Positions 16,422 to 25,613 of a stretch of DNA of 47,184 nt are shown here, piece by piece. The notes beneath the pieces are model-generated. The model saw only the letters and a list, made by a program, of their open reading frames with translations. It was not told where the DNA came from and did not search any database. The first letter of the stretch is position 1. Each line of letters starts with the position of its first letter. The stretch lies in NCBI GenBank assembly GCA_031258545.1, contig JAIRMU010000005.1:1-47184 (forward strand), read 5' to 3'. The translations under genes and the position numbers were made by a program. The stretch comes from Puniceicoccales bacterium (GTDB taxonomy: Bacteria > Verrucomicrobiota > Verrucomicrobiia > Opitutales > UBA9783).

Positions 16422-18451
16422 TGGTGGATAAGGCGTCTCTGGATCGTGAAAAAGCGCGTAAACATTTACGCGCTTTATGCATGCAGATAGAGCGGCACGA
16501 TTACTTATATTATCGTGCAAATCGTCCTGAAATTTCTGATTTTGAATACGATTGTTTGCAGGCTGAAAAGCAAGCACTGTTAAAGTTGTATCCGGAATGG
16601 AATCGGGATGAAGGTCCCGGCAGTGATTTGGGAAATTTACATTTTCCTACGGCTAAACATTTACTTCCGATGTTAAGTTTGGGAAACACGTACTCCCAGG
16701 AGGAATTATTTGAATTCTTCCATCGTGTTGAAGGAAAGGTACAAAATCACTGTTCCTATCTGTTGGAACCCAAAATAGATGGTGTTGCCATTAGTTTAGT
16801 GTACAAACATAGGCATTTGGAAAAGGCAATTACAAGAGGAAACGGTTATGTGGGTGAAGTGGTTACCGAAAATGTAAGGACCATCAAAGAAATTCCATCG
16901 ACACTACCCGAGAATGCTCCCGAAGAAATTGAATTGCGGGGAGAAATTTATTTGACCGAAAGGCAATTTACTTACCTGAATGATGAGCAGGAAAGGTTAG
17001 GACTGGAGACTTACGCGAATGCGCGTAATTTAGCCGCCGGTAGTCTAAAATTATTGGATGTCAATGAAGTGGCCAGACGTCGGTTACATTTTATAGCCCA
17101 CGGCGTAGGCTTTGTTAGTAATGACCTACAATTGGATACGCAGGCGCGCTTGTACACATTTTTTGAGCAATGGGGGATCCCTGTCTTTTCGTTTGTTGTA
17201 CCCGGGAATAGTGCGGAACAAATTTGGGACCTTATGGCGCGTTTTCGTCTAACACAGGAGCAGTTACCTTACGGCACGGATGGAGTTGTCATCAAAGTCA
17301 ACGATAGATCATTGCAAGAACAATTGGGGGTAACCGCAAAGTCACCGCGTTGGGCCATCGCCTATAAATTTGAACCCGAATCTGCGGAAACTTTACTGCA
17401 AGATGTAACTTTTCAAGTGGGACGTACCGGCGTAATTACGCCGGTAGCCGAATTAATGCCGGTGGATTTAGCGGGATCCAAAGTTACACGCGCAACTTTA
17501 CATAACTTTGATGAAATTCAAAGAAAAGATATTCGTAAAAAAGATATTGTGGTTGTTCAAAAGGCGGGAGAAATTATTCCGGCCATTGTGGGGGTAAAAA
17601 AAGATCAACGGAGTGCATTTGCAGAGAAAATAGAAGTACCGTTACAATGTCCTGCATGCGGTGCACCTCTATTAAAAATTACGGGCGAGGTTGTGATCAG
17701 ATGTACATCGTTAAATTGTCTGCCGCAGTTGAGATTAAAAATTGTTCATTTCGCCTCAAAAGATGCCATGGACATAGATGGATTGGGTCCTAAGATTGTA
17801 GATACATTGGTTTCAAAGGGATGGCTAAAGGACGTGGCAGATATTTTTACTTTAATTGATCATAGGGATGCGTGGATACGTTTGCCTGGCTTTTCGGTTA
17901 CATCGGTGGACAATGTACTGCTTGCCATTGAAGGAGCAAAAAACAGACCCCTGGAGTGCCTGTTATACGGTTTAAGCATTCCTCACGTGGGGGTTGAATT
18001 GGCCAGAAAACTGGCCGCATTTAGCTCCTCCATAAAGCAATTCATGCAATTGTCGGTGGAGCAGTTGCAGGCAATTCCTTTGGTGGGAGAAATTATAGCT
18101 CACGGTATTGTGGATTTTTTTGCAAACACAAGAAATCAAAGCGTTATTGAAAAATTGTTTCGATTAGGGCTTAAAACAAGTTTTTTAAAAACCCCAACAA
18201 AACAGCCTTGGAACGGGAAAATATTTGTTTTAACGGGATCTTTAGCTCGGTGGACACGTTTCGAAACTGAACGCGTTATTACGTCTTTAGGGGGGAACTT
18301 TGGTAGCACGGTTACAAAGCAGACTTCCATCTTGGTTTGCGGTGCGAATCCCGGTAATAAGCTAGTTCAAGCAAAGGTATTGGGAATTCAAATTTGGAGT
18401 GAGGAAGAATTTTTACATCACGTAAGTGACTTGCATGCAAATAGAAGTTAA
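16421..18451 (+). CDS. ligA: NAD-dependent DNA ligase
   Basis: LigA seals nicks during replication and repair using NAD. The product (676 aa from ATG 16421) has the full domain order: Ia (YDYLYYRANRPEISDFEYD-like start, HDYLYYRANRPEISDFEYD at about 25-43), the adenylation domain with KIDG and catalytic Lys118 (EPKIDGVAIS), the OB fold, a four-Cys zinc site (CPACG...CTSLNC), HhH repeats (DIDGLGPKIVDTLVSKGW) and a C-terminal BRCT (GKIFVLTGSLARWTR). The ATG overlaps the last base of the upstream TGA (TGATG), suggesting translational coupling. A GTG at 16418 is the alternative start. Confidence 0.97.
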   Translation: MVDKASLDREKARKHLRALCMQIERHDYLYYRANRPEISDFEYDCLQAEKQALLKLYPEWNRDEGPGSDLGNLHFPTAKHLLPMLSLGNTYSQEELFEFFHRVEGKVQNHCSYLLEPKIDGVAISLVYKHRHLEKAITRGNGYVGEVVTENVRTIKEIPSTLPENAPEEIELRGEIYLTERQFTYLNDEQERLGLETYANARNLAAGSLKLLDVNEVARRRLHFIAHGVGFVSNDLQLDTQARLYTFFEQWGIPVFSFVVPGNSAEQIWDLMARFRLTQEQLPYGTDGVVIKVNDRSLQEQLGVTAKSPRWAIAYKFEPESAETLLQDVTFQVGRTGVITPVAELMPVDLAGSKVTRATLHNFDEIQRKDIRKKDIVVVQKAGEIIPAIVGVKKDQRSAFAEKIEVPLQCPACGAPLLKITGEVVIRCTSLNCLPQLRLKIVHFASKDAMDIDGLGPKIVDTLVSKGWLKDVADIFTLIDHRDAWIRLPGFSVTSVDNVLLAIEGAKNRPLECLLYGLSIPHVGVELARKLAAFSSSIKQFMQLSVEQLQAIPLVGEIIAHGIVDFFANTRNQSVIEKLFRLGLKTSFLKTPTKQPWNGKIFVLTGSLARWTRFETERVITSLGGNFGSTVTKQTSILVCGANPGNKLVQAKVLGIQIWSEEEFLHHVSDLHANRS

Positions 18452-18674
18452 AGTCATTGCCGGTGCATCGAGGTGTGCAATTCTTCCTCTCAATGAAGAG
18501 AGAACATCGTTAAGGGTTAAATTAATGCGTCCTGCATTGGAAGGACGTGCCAATGAACAATTGTGCGAAATTTTATCCAAATATTTTGGAGTCCATAAAA
18601 AGTATGTTCGTATTGTTTCGGGTGAACATAGTCAGCGTAAACGTATAGAAATTGTTCCACCATTTCCGCCGTAA
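18435..18674 (+). CDS. DUF167 (YggU-type) small protein
   Basis: A 79-residue protein of the DUF167/YggU family, identified by VKVIAGASRCAILPL, LRVKLMRPALEGRANEQL and VRIVSGEHSQRKRIEI. Function in the family is not firmly known. It overlaps the end of ligA by 17 bp in another frame, so it is probably translated from the ligA transcript. I use ATG 18435; GTG 18426 is possible. Confidence 0.9.
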   Translation: MQIEVKVIAGASRCAILPLNEERTSLRVKLMRPALEGRANEQLCEILSKYFGVHKKYVRIVSGEHSQRKRIEIVPPFPP

Positions 18675-18969
18675 CAGGTTGGAGCAACCTAAAATTGTAT
18701 TGTCGTATTGAGAATGGATATGTGTCCAAAATCAATGGTGTAGGATACCAGAGTAGATAATGAAAATTTAATCGAAGTCTATTGTATATTTTTATGCTGA
18801 ATTATCAGTAAAGAGATGAACTTTTGAGTAGTCATACGACACGCTATACAGGTAGAAATAGTACCATTGTTACGGCCAATGATTACATTATGAAGCAGTC
18901 CTGGATATTTGTGATTGTTGAGTTGACAAGCTTATCATGCAATATAACAATATAATGTGAAGTCTTGCG
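18675..18969. other. Intergenic stretch, nothing recognised
   Basis: About 295 AT-rich bases between the DUF167 gene and the PNPOx-like remnant. No open frame, RNA or repeat is convincing. Confidence 0.5.
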
Positions 18970-19416
18970 AACAATGTAAAGGAAGAGGTAATCGAGGTTG
19001 TTAGAGCAAGCGAAATTGCATTTTTTTCACTATAAATTTGGACAATTTTTCCGAAGTTCGAGCATTGGTTAACATTCTAAACAGGGAAATTGACGATAAG
19101 TTAGAGATATGCTTTGTCAGCGACGCCTATGCTCCAAAAGTTGTACAGGTGAAAAATAGCAATGCATCATTGTACTACTAGGTGAGTGAAATTATGAAAA
19201 ACAATGATTTTATTCGGCAAACTTGAAGTGGTAACCCATAAGGCACTGAAAGATAAATGGTGGCATGACGGCTTTGGGGAGTACCATAAAAACGGAAAAG
19301 ATGCTGAGTCGTGCGGCGTTTTGAAATTTATTCCAACCGGGTATAAATATTATATTTATGAAAGTGGAGATTCACAGAGAAAAAATGAAGGAAAAACTTC
19401 CGGGATTGTGGCATAA
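18970..19416 (+). pseudogene. Broken pyridoxamine-5'-phosphate-oxidase-family (general stress 26-like) gene
   Basis: Three fragments in different frames line up in the order of a small PNPOx-like FMN-binding protein. The first is VKEEVIEVVRASEIAFFSL (about 18976-19034). The second, in another frame, runs NLDNFSEVRALVNILNREI through CFVSDAYAPKVVQVKNSNAS and stops at 19179-19181. The third is MILFGKLEVVTHKALKDKWW with WHDGFGEYHKNGKD (19204-19416). The family pattern is 'start, SKKV..I..NP.ASLY, then a LTGKMEVLTD..LKD.LW.DGF..YYPKGK..PDYCVLKF-type C half'. At least two frameshifts separate the parts. The last fragment alone could still be translated (70 codons) and its TAA overlaps the next ATG. 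Confidence 0.7.
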
Positions 19417-19823
19417 TGATCTATACTTCCTATTTTGCATTCCTTCCAAAATTGCCCGAGCATATGCTTAAAATCAGCATTGCTTTATTTACGCCGCAGT
19501 GGGCACAAGTTGACGCATGTTTTCCATCTTTAAATCCAACAGAACAGCTGCTGAGAGAAGCAAAATCTGGAGCAATTCCTCCTGAAGAAGCTATGAAAAA
19601 ATATCAACGTGAAATTTTGAGCAAACTGTCTCCGATTAAAATTTATAAAGAGCTGATCGAAGTGCTGAACAAAAGCAATAAACAACACCTCGCGCTTTTG
19701 TGCTACGAAAAACCAGGCGAAGTATGTCATCGCAGAGTAGTTGCCGAGTGGCTTGAAATTGGGAATGCTGTTTCAGTGCCTGAGTATACGGTCGAGAATG
19801 ACCAGCTATCGTTGATTTTATAG
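19416..19823 (+). CDS. DUF488-family protein
   Basis: The 135-residue product has the two DUF488 signatures, an N-terminal IYTSYFA motif and a C-terminal LALLCYEKPGEVCHRRVVAEWL. The family is widespread on accessory DNA and has no established biochemical role. ATG 19416 shares its first base with the TAA of the preceding fragment (TAATG). The gene looks intact in spite of the decayed neighbour. Whether it is still expressed is unknown. Confidence 0.85.
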   Translation: MIYTSYFAFLPKLPEHMLKISIALFTPQWAQVDACFPSLNPTEQLLREAKSGAIPPEEAMKKYQREILSKLSPIKIYKELIEVLNKSNKQHLALLCYEKPGEVCHRRVVAEWLEIGNAVSVPEYTVENDQLSLIL

Positions 19824-20126
19824 GAAAAAGAAATCGCATGAGCCAATGGCAAAAGCTATTGCAAGTATCGCCACCAAAGAAAATTCTATGAAAGCTTCAG
19901 TTGCACATCTTGTTTCCTGCTTTCATTGCGGCACTTTTGTCCATGATTGTTGTAGAAATTGTACTTTCTCCTGATAGATGCGATTTTCTTACGAAAAGTT
20001 TCGTGATAGTGTTTTTCACATAAGCCTCATTGTGAAGAGGTTTGATTTTGTCCTTTAGTTTCAGAAAAAGATCGTGCAAGTATCCAATTCTCTTATTATC
20101 TCAAGTGTTAAAAGAAGTCTATTGTT
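19824..20126. other. Intergenic stretch before ychF
   Basis: 303 bp with several short overlapping frames on both strands and none resembling a known protein. It presumably holds the ychF promoter, but I cannot point to a good -35/-10 pair. Confidence 0.45.
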
Positions 20127-21236
20127 ATGTTAAAGGTAGGTATTGTTGGATTGCCTAATGTGGGTAAAAGTACGCTATTTAATGCGGTGACGCGCACAAG
20201 GAAAGCGGAGGCCGCCAATTATCCTTTTTGTACCATAGAACCCAATGTGGGTATTGTTGAAGTGCCCGACGAACGTCTTGAAATTCTTGCAAAACTGGTT
20301 CACGCCGAGAAAATTGTCCCTGCGGCCATCGAATTTGTGGATATCGCCGGTCTCGTCAAAGGTGCCTATGCGGGTGAGGGCCTGGGGAATCAATTTTTGT
20401 CGAACATCCGTGAAGTTGACGCCATCGTGCAGGTAGTTCGTTGTTTTGACGAAGCGGATATCTTGCACAATATGGGTACGGTGGATCCTGTGCGGGATAT
20501 CGAAGTGGTTAACACCGAATTACTTTTGGCCGATTTACAATCCGTGGATCAGCAGGTCGAACGCTGGTCCAAGAAGGCAAAATCTTTGGACAAAGAAGTT
20601 TTATTTACTTACCAATTACTGCTCAAAATACAGCAGCATCTTAATGCCGGTAAACCTGCCCATGCCATGGTACTGGATGCGGAAGAAGCCGAAAAGATGA
20701 AACAATTTTGTTTGCTCACCCGTAAACCAATACTCTACGTCTGCAACGTTTCCGAAGACGACCTGCGGTGTCCGGAAAAAAATCGTTACATTTCCGACGT
20801 GCAGCATTATTTGGTTCAAAATTCAAAAAGCGATTATTGTTCATTATCGGCCCGGCTTGAGGCGGAACTATCCGAATTATCACCCCAAGAGTCCAAAGAG
20901 TTTTTGTTGGCACTCAATTTGGAAGACAGCGGTGTTTCGACGCTCATTCGCAAGGCTTATCGACTTTTAGGCTTGGCTTCCTACTTTACGGCAGGGGTAC
21001 AAGAAGTGCGTGCCTGGACTTTTCTGCTTGGCATGACGGCCCCTGAATGTGCAGGCATCATTCATACCGATTTTCAAAAAGGTTTCATTAAAGCCGAAGT
21101 TACTGCCTACGATGATTTTGTGAAATTGGGGGGTTATGTTGGAGCTAGGAAAGAAGGTAAAGTGCGCTTGGAAGGGAAAGATTATCTTTTTAAGGAAGGT
21201 GACATCGCTTTATTTAAATTTAATGCGACCGCCTGA
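20127..21236 (+). CDS. ychF: Redox-regulated ATPase YchF
   Basis: YchF is an Obg-family P-loop protein that prefers ATP and associates with ribosomes. Seen: Walker [10 protein letters not shown] at residues 8-16, switch [22 protein letters not shown] near 73, CNVSEDD in place of the NKxD G4 motif (the YchF hallmark), a helical insertion around 130-200, and a C-terminal TGS domain starting near [14 protein letters not shown]. The 369-residue length is normal. It stands alone, with about 180 bp to glgP. Confidence 0.97.
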   Translation: MLKVGIVGLPNVGKSTLFNAVTRTRKAEAANYPFCTIEPNVGIVEVPDERLEILAKLVHAEKIVPAAIEFVDIAGLVKGAYAGEGLGNQFLSNIREVDAIVQVVRCFDEADILHNMGTVDPVRDIEVVNTELLLADLQSVDQQVERWSKKAKSLDKEVLFTYQLLLKIQQHLNAGKPAHAMVLDAEEAEKMKQFCLLTRKPILYVCNVSEDDLRCPEKNRYISDVQHYLVQNSKSDYCSLSARLEAELSELSPQESKEFLLALNLEDSGVSTLIRKAYRLLGLASYFTAGVQEVRAWTFLLGMTAPECAGIIHTDFQKGFIKAEVTAYDDFVKLGGYVGARKEGKVRLEGKDYLFKEGDIALFKFNATA

Positions 21237-21416
21237 ATCAAGCTCTAGGTGATACGGTTGTTTGCGATGGCGGTTTTCTTTGCATCGTAATTACCGGTAG
21301 GCAATTTAAGCATCCATAAAGCAAGGCGTAGGATTCAAGTTTTTAAGGAATGCATTGCTAAAGTAGAAATTTTATGTTGATCCGAGGCATGATAAGAGAT
21401 AAAATGTCCTTAAGAA

Positions 21417-23849
21417 ATGGTTTGTATGACAAAAGAAGAAATTAAGCTCGCCCTTGAACGACATTTAATTCAAACGCTCGCCCGAGATAAGCAGACTGCG
21501 ACTTGCCGAGATTGGTGGTTGGCGAGTTGTCATGTCGTGCGCGATCAAATTTTGCAGCGGTTCATCGATACGCAAGAACGTCAACACCTACAAAATGTAA
21601 GGCGTGTTTATTATTTGTCTTTGGAATATTTGATGGGGCGACTCCTCAATACCAATGCGGATAATTTAGGCCTCAAAGAAGTCCTCAAGGCGGCTTTGGA
21701 AGACTACGGATTGGATTACGAACAAATACGCCAGGAAGAAGTTGACATGGGACTCGGTAATGGCGGCTTGGGGCGTTTGGCGGCATGTTTTTTGGACTCG
21801 TTGGCAACCTTGAATTATCCGGCAATCGGTTACGGTATTCAGTACGAATTTGGTTTATTTCGTCAAGCATTTGTCGATAAACGGCAGGAAGAATTACCGG
21901 ACGATTGGTTACGCTTTGGCAATCCCTGGCGTATTTTACGTGCCGAAAACATGCAACCCATTCATTTGTACGGACACGTTGAACAAAGCCACAACGATAA
22001 AGGCGATGCACGTCCCAGGTGGGTGAATACAAAAATTGTTTGGGGCATTCCATGGGACGTGCCCGTCGTGGGGTATGGAGGAAATACGATTAATTTCCTA
22101 CGTTTATGGGAATCGAAGGGTTCTGAAGATTTCGATTTGAAAACTTTTAACGAAGGAGGCTACATAGCCGCCGTTCAAGAAAAAACGGTCGGTGAAACCA
22201 TTTCAAAAGTTTTATATCCCAACGATAAGACAGAAAATGGAAAAGAACTGCGGTTGGTGCAGCAGTATTTTTTTGTTGCCTGTTCTCTGCAGGATATCCT
22301 GCGCCGTTTTAAGGCTTTAAATGGAGATCATTGGAATGCATTTCCGGAAAAAGTGGTCATTCAACTGAATGATACGCACCCGGCCATTGCCGTACCAGAA
22401 TTGATGCGTATCTTAATAGATCAAGAAGGATTGGATTGGGCGTATGCTTGGAAAATTTGTCAAAAAACTTTTGCCTACACTAATCATACGTTGTTGCCCG
22501 AGGCTTTGGAAAAGTGGAGTGTTCCGTTGATGGCCAGGGTACTTCCACGCCATTTACAAATTATTTACGAAATCAATCTTTGGTTTTTAAAGAATGAAGT
22601 TGAGAAAAAATGGCCCGGTAATGTGGACATGCAACGATGTTTGTCCATTATTGAAGAGGGTAGTCCGCAATACGTACGCATGTCGTATTTGTCCGTCATT
22701 GCCAGTTTTTCGGTCAACGGGGTTGCAAAGTTACATACGGAGTTGCTAAAAACACGTTTGTTTGCAGGTTTTTACGCATTGTATCCGACAAAATTTAATA
22801 ATAAGACAAACGGAGTTACGCCCAGACGTTGGTTAAAATCGATTAATCCGCGCTTAAGTCAATGGATTACGGAATGTATCGGCAATGAACATTGGGTAAC
22901 AGATCTAGAGCAGTTGAAGGGGTTGGAAAAATATGCGGATGATGCCGCTGCCATTGAAGCGTATGCGCTGATTAAAAAAGCAAACAAACAAAATTTGGCT
23001 CAATATATTTGGAATACGTGTCAGGTAAAAGTTTCTCCGGATGCTTTATTTGATGTGCAAATTAAGCGTTTGCACGAATATAAACGTCAGCATTTAAATT
23101 TACTGCATGTTTTAAAACTTTATCGGGAATTATTGCACGGGAAAATTTCGACAAATTTTCAACGTGTTATCATTTTTGGCGCAAAAGCGGCTCCGGAATA
23201 TTATTTGGCAAAAGAAATCATTCACGGTATTAATTTATTGGCTCAGCACATTAATGCCGACAAAAGGGTTAGAGATGCGTTAAAAGTTGTCTTTTTACCC
23301 AATTACAACATTACTTTAGCGGGGAAAATTATTCCCGCTGCCGACCTTTCGGAACAAATTTCGACGGCAGGAAAAGAAGCTTCGGGGACCGGTAATATGA
23401 AATTAGGCCTCAATGGAGCCTGTACCATCGGTACGTTGGATGGTGCAAACGTTGAAATGCTGGAAAAGGTCGGAGCCGACAATATATTTATTTTTGGCCA
23501 CACGGTGGAAGAATTGGAGCAATTGAGTCAAAATGGCTACCATCCATTTGAATGGTATCATGCAGATGAAACCTTGAAAATGCTGCTCGATTGGATGGAT
23601 TCGGACTTTTTTGCCCAAAAGGGGCACAACCCGATGCAAGTGATTCGGAGGAGTTTGTTGGAGGGTGGGGATCCATTTTTTGTTTTGGCCGACTTTGAAA
23701 AATATTGTACTGCGCAGAAAAAAGTCGAAAAGACGTATCGCAATCCTTCGCAGTGGTTTAAAATGGCTCTATTGAATACGGCTCGTTTGGGATATTTTTC
23801 CAGCGATCGCACCATTCGTGATTACGTGCGAGACATTTGGAAATTGTAA
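21417..23849 (+). CDS. glgP: Glycogen/alpha-glucan phosphorylase
   Basis: GlgP releases glucose-1-phosphate from glycogen or maltodextrin in the cytoplasm using PLP and phosphate. The 810-residue product matches the GT35 family: YYLSLEYLMGRLLNTN near 60, GNGGLGRLAACFLDSLATL near 120, VIQLNDTHPAIAVPELMRIL near 320, NGVTPRRWL near 465, and the PLP-lysine motif EASGTGNMKLGLNGA near 655. GTLDGANVEM follows it. ATG 21426 is an alternative start. A glycogen store in a nucleotide-importing bacterium is notable. No other glycogen gene is in the window apart from a possible carbohydrate-binding protein at 32650-33030. Confidence 0.97.
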   Translation: MVCMTKEEIKLALERHLIQTLARDKQTATCRDWWLASCHVVRDQILQRFIDTQERQHLQNVRRVYYLSLEYLMGRLLNTNADNLGLKEVLKAALEDYGLDYEQIRQEEVDMGLGNGGLGRLAACFLDSLATLNYPAIGYGIQYEFGLFRQAFVDKRQEELPDDWLRFGNPWRILRAENMQPIHLYGHVEQSHNDKGDARPRWVNTKIVWGIPWDVPVVGYGGNTINFLRLWESKGSEDFDLKTFNEGGYIAAVQEKTVGETISKVLYPNDKTENGKELRLVQQYFFVACSLQDILRRFKALNGDHWNAFPEKVVIQLNDTHPAIAVPELMRILIDQEGLDWAYAWKICQKTFAYTNHTLLPEALEKWSVPLMARVLPRHLQIIYEINLWFLKNEVEKKWPGNVDMQRCLSIIEEGSPQYVRMSYLSVIASFSVNGVAKLHTELLKTRLFAGFYALYPTKFNNKTNGVTPRRWLKSINPRLSQWITECIGNEHWVTDLEQLKGLEKYADDAAAIEAYALIKKANKQNLAQYIWNTCQVKVSPDALFDVQIKRLHEYKRQHLNLLHVLKLYRELLHGKISTNFQRVIIFGAKAAPEYYLAKEIIHGINLLAQHINADKRVRDALKVVFLPNYNITLAGKIIPAADLSEQISTAGKEASGTGNMKLGLNGACTIGTLDGANVEMLEKVGADNIFIFGHTVEELEQLSQNGYHPFEWYHADETLKMLLDWMDSDFFAQKGHNPMQVIRRSLLEGGDPFFVLADFEKYCTAQKKVEKTYRNPSQWFKMALLNTARLGYFSSDRTIRDYVRDIWKL

Positions 23850-23990
23850 GTTCAGCAACATGTTTTTTTTAAATGCTTGCAATGATGAAGTACGAGTAAA
23901 TAAACCATCGTAGTGCCATAATAGGCAATGAAATGTCTGCGAGTGAGTAAATTTAAACGAATGAAAAATGTGAAGCGTAGCGGGATAAAA

Positions 23991-24623
23991 ATGTTTCCGC
24001 CTCCGAATGAATGGTACCCGCTGACAGTCGGTCTGAAACGTACTTGTTTTTGAAAAATATCATCATCCGCATATTGTTATCGGAGGTGACAGCTATTACG
24101 GCGACGATGAAGGTATCTAAAATTTCGAGAAAACGTGCCGTATCACCACAAATTTCTTTGTAACAAGCTGATTATCGGAAAATTTCGTCGAGTTGCCTAT
24201 GGCACAAAATGCTTGATGAACGGAACGTTCCATATTCTGAATGCGTTTTCAACTTATTCTTCTGTGATTTTTTCTGGTGAGTGCAAAGCAAAATATCCCG
24301 ACGACGTAAGCCTTTCGTGTCAATAGAATATACGCATCGGCAACGACGTTTGGATGGGCTATAACGCAGCTTTCATGCCCGGCATAAAAATCTCCGACGG
24401 AGCAATTGCTGAAACGAACTCTGGGGTTACAAAGAACGTTAGCCCATGTGAAATCCGGGAAAATACTGCAAAGCTGATTTACAAAAGATTTTGCGACCAT
24501 GTGATGGAATTGTTGTTGAAAATTCAATGGTGGAATTGGGGTATCGAAAAAATTGTAGTCAATATCAATGGGCCAATAAATAGTGATGTGAAAAAGTTGA
24601 GTAGGCGAGGGGAGCTACTCTAG
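23991..24623 (+). pseudogene. Broken CatB/Vat-like hexapeptide acetyltransferase
   Basis: Left-handed beta-helix acetyltransferases of the xenobiotic type are recognisable across several frames. The pieces are an N-terminal MFPPPNEWYPL (23991), PHIVIGGDSYYGDDEG (about 24067), LIIGKFRRVAYGTKCLMNG then FHILNAFSTY (24167-24260), and, after an in-frame stop at 24324-24326, RIGNDVWMGYNAAFMPGIKI and MELLLKIQWWNWGIEKI. The catalytic His expected in the NGxxHxxxxxSTYPF region survives as NGTFHILNAFSTY. At least two frame changes and two stops break the gene. Family members acetylate chloramphenicol, streptogramins or cell-surface sugars; the original substrate here is unknown. Confidence 0.8.
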
Positions 24624-25405
24624 TAGTATCGATTTTCCCAGAGCGTGTTGCTGTTGAGATCCGTGGACCCCGGGCATTCGGGTAAAATGCAAAACATACG
24701 ATCATTCGAACCAATAAGAGTCGTAATATACCTTTCCCCAAGACATGACTTGAACCTATTATAACATTTATTCCACTCGGCGGTATTTTGTCTGATGCCA
24801 TACAACGAAACACCCATGCTATGAGGTTTTTTGCCGGTATCCATAAAATTATCCAAATCGTAACCGTACGCCGTTTTACCCAACGGTATGCGATTCCATC
24901 GATGTGAATTCCCGTAACTTGGACGAGGATCGATGAGATGGCTAGGAACAAACGGAAGTAATTTGGCCGGTATATCATTGTATACGTTAGATGGAAACTC
25001 GTTAAAGATGAGATAGTAATTGCGGCAGGCTTTGAGGATATCCACCGTGTCTTCCAGGGTGGAATTTAATCGAAAATCTTCGGTGGCTTTCCTAAAGCCA
25101 GGAATGGCAATGGCGGTAAGGATGGCCACGATGCACAGGGTGACAACAATTTCGATGAGGGTAAAGCCGGTGCGGGTTACGGAGGGGGACTTTGAAGCCC
25201 GGGTAGGTCCCAGAGCTCGATTTAGTCTCAATCGTTGTTCCGAATCCAATTCCTGGCTTGGTCTTAGGCGTTGGTTCGGTTTCGATTCTTGGTTTTTCCC
25301 AAATCTTTGACACAACCCTCGGCTTGGTTCAAATTCCTGGTTTGGCCTTAATTGCCGGCCTGGTTCTAAATTCCGATTTGGCTTCGATCCTTGACTTGGG
25401 TCCAA
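24620..25405 (-). CDS. Prepilin-like protein with long hexapeptide-repeat leader
   Basis: From the first in-frame start (TTG 25405) the product is 261 aa. About 80 residues of hexapeptide repeats (RNLEPGRQLRPNQEFEPSRG...) precede a classic type IV prepilin/pseudopilin motif, SPSVTRTG/FTLIEIVVTLCIVAILTAIAIPGFRK. The cut is after Gly80, with Phe+1 and Glu+5. The short pilin body (KACRNYYLIFNEFP to C-terminal ENRYY) resembles small verrucomicrobial 'type II secretion system' pseudopilins. The frame is open upstream to 25600 through ASKRLVAK and the octamer tract but contains no earlier start codon; GTG 25604 is one frame off. A second copy lies at 46622-47184. An 80-residue leader before the peptidase site is far beyond the usual 6-30. 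Confidence 0.8.
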   Translation of the reverse strand: MDPSQGSKPNRNLEPGRQLRPNQEFEPSRGLCQRFGKNQESKPNQRLRPSQELDSEQRLRLNRALGPTRASKSPSVTRTGFTLIEIVVTLCIVAILTAIAIPGFRKATEDFRLNSTLEDTVDILKACRNYYLIFNEFPSNVYNDIPAKLLPFVPSHLIDPRPSYGNSHRWNRIPLGKTAYGYDLDNFMDTGKKPHSMGVSLYGIRQNTAEWNKCYNRFKSCLGERYITTLIGSNDRMFCILPECPGSTDLNSNTLWENRYY

Positions 25406-25480
25406 TCTTCGGATTAATCCACGACCTAGCTCCGATGCCTGGCCAAATCCAGATGTTCGAAGAGGAACCGACGCCCCAGG
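25195..25480 (-). repeat. 18-bp periodic region encoding hexapeptide repeats (second locus)
   Basis: Minus-strand coding repeats such as NLEPGRQLRPNQEFEPSRGL and NQRLRPSQELDSEQRLRLNR, with period six residues. The order of variant units aligns with the leader of the exported protein at 150-515. The opposite strand is also open and encodes a hydrophobic artefact, as expected for such repeats. Confidence 0.8.
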
Positions 25481-25512
25481 ACGCCTTTTTGCAACTAAGC
25501 GCTTAGATGCTT

Positions 25513-25600
25513 CGGTGTCTCGGTGTCTCGGTGTCTCGGTGTCTCGGTGTCTCGGTGTCTCGGTGTCTCGGTGTCTCGGTGTCTCGGTGTCTCGGTGTCT
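25513..25600 (-). repeat. 8-bp tandem repeat (agacaccg), exactly 11 copies
   Basis: Eighty-eight bases consist of 11 perfect octamers (cggtgtct on the plus strand). All frames read the same cyclic peptide RHRDTETP without stops. The tract sits between a promoter with GTG 25604 and the ASKRLVAK peptide leading into the prepilin-like gene. With 11 copies the GTG frame ends at TAA 25505-25503. One extra copy, or two fewer, would join GTG to the prepilin frame. Confidence 0.97.
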
Positions 25601-25613
25601 TCACAGTTAAGCT

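Noticed and set aside
23850-23990. Rho-independent terminator after glgP
   Set aside because: An acatgt palindrome followed by eight T occurs at about 23869-23881, but the stem is too short and lacks GC.
25258-25506. 82-codon hydrophobic frame opposite the prepilin leader
   Set aside because: Same repeat artefact as at the left locus. The minus strand has the conserved peptide and the prepilin motif.
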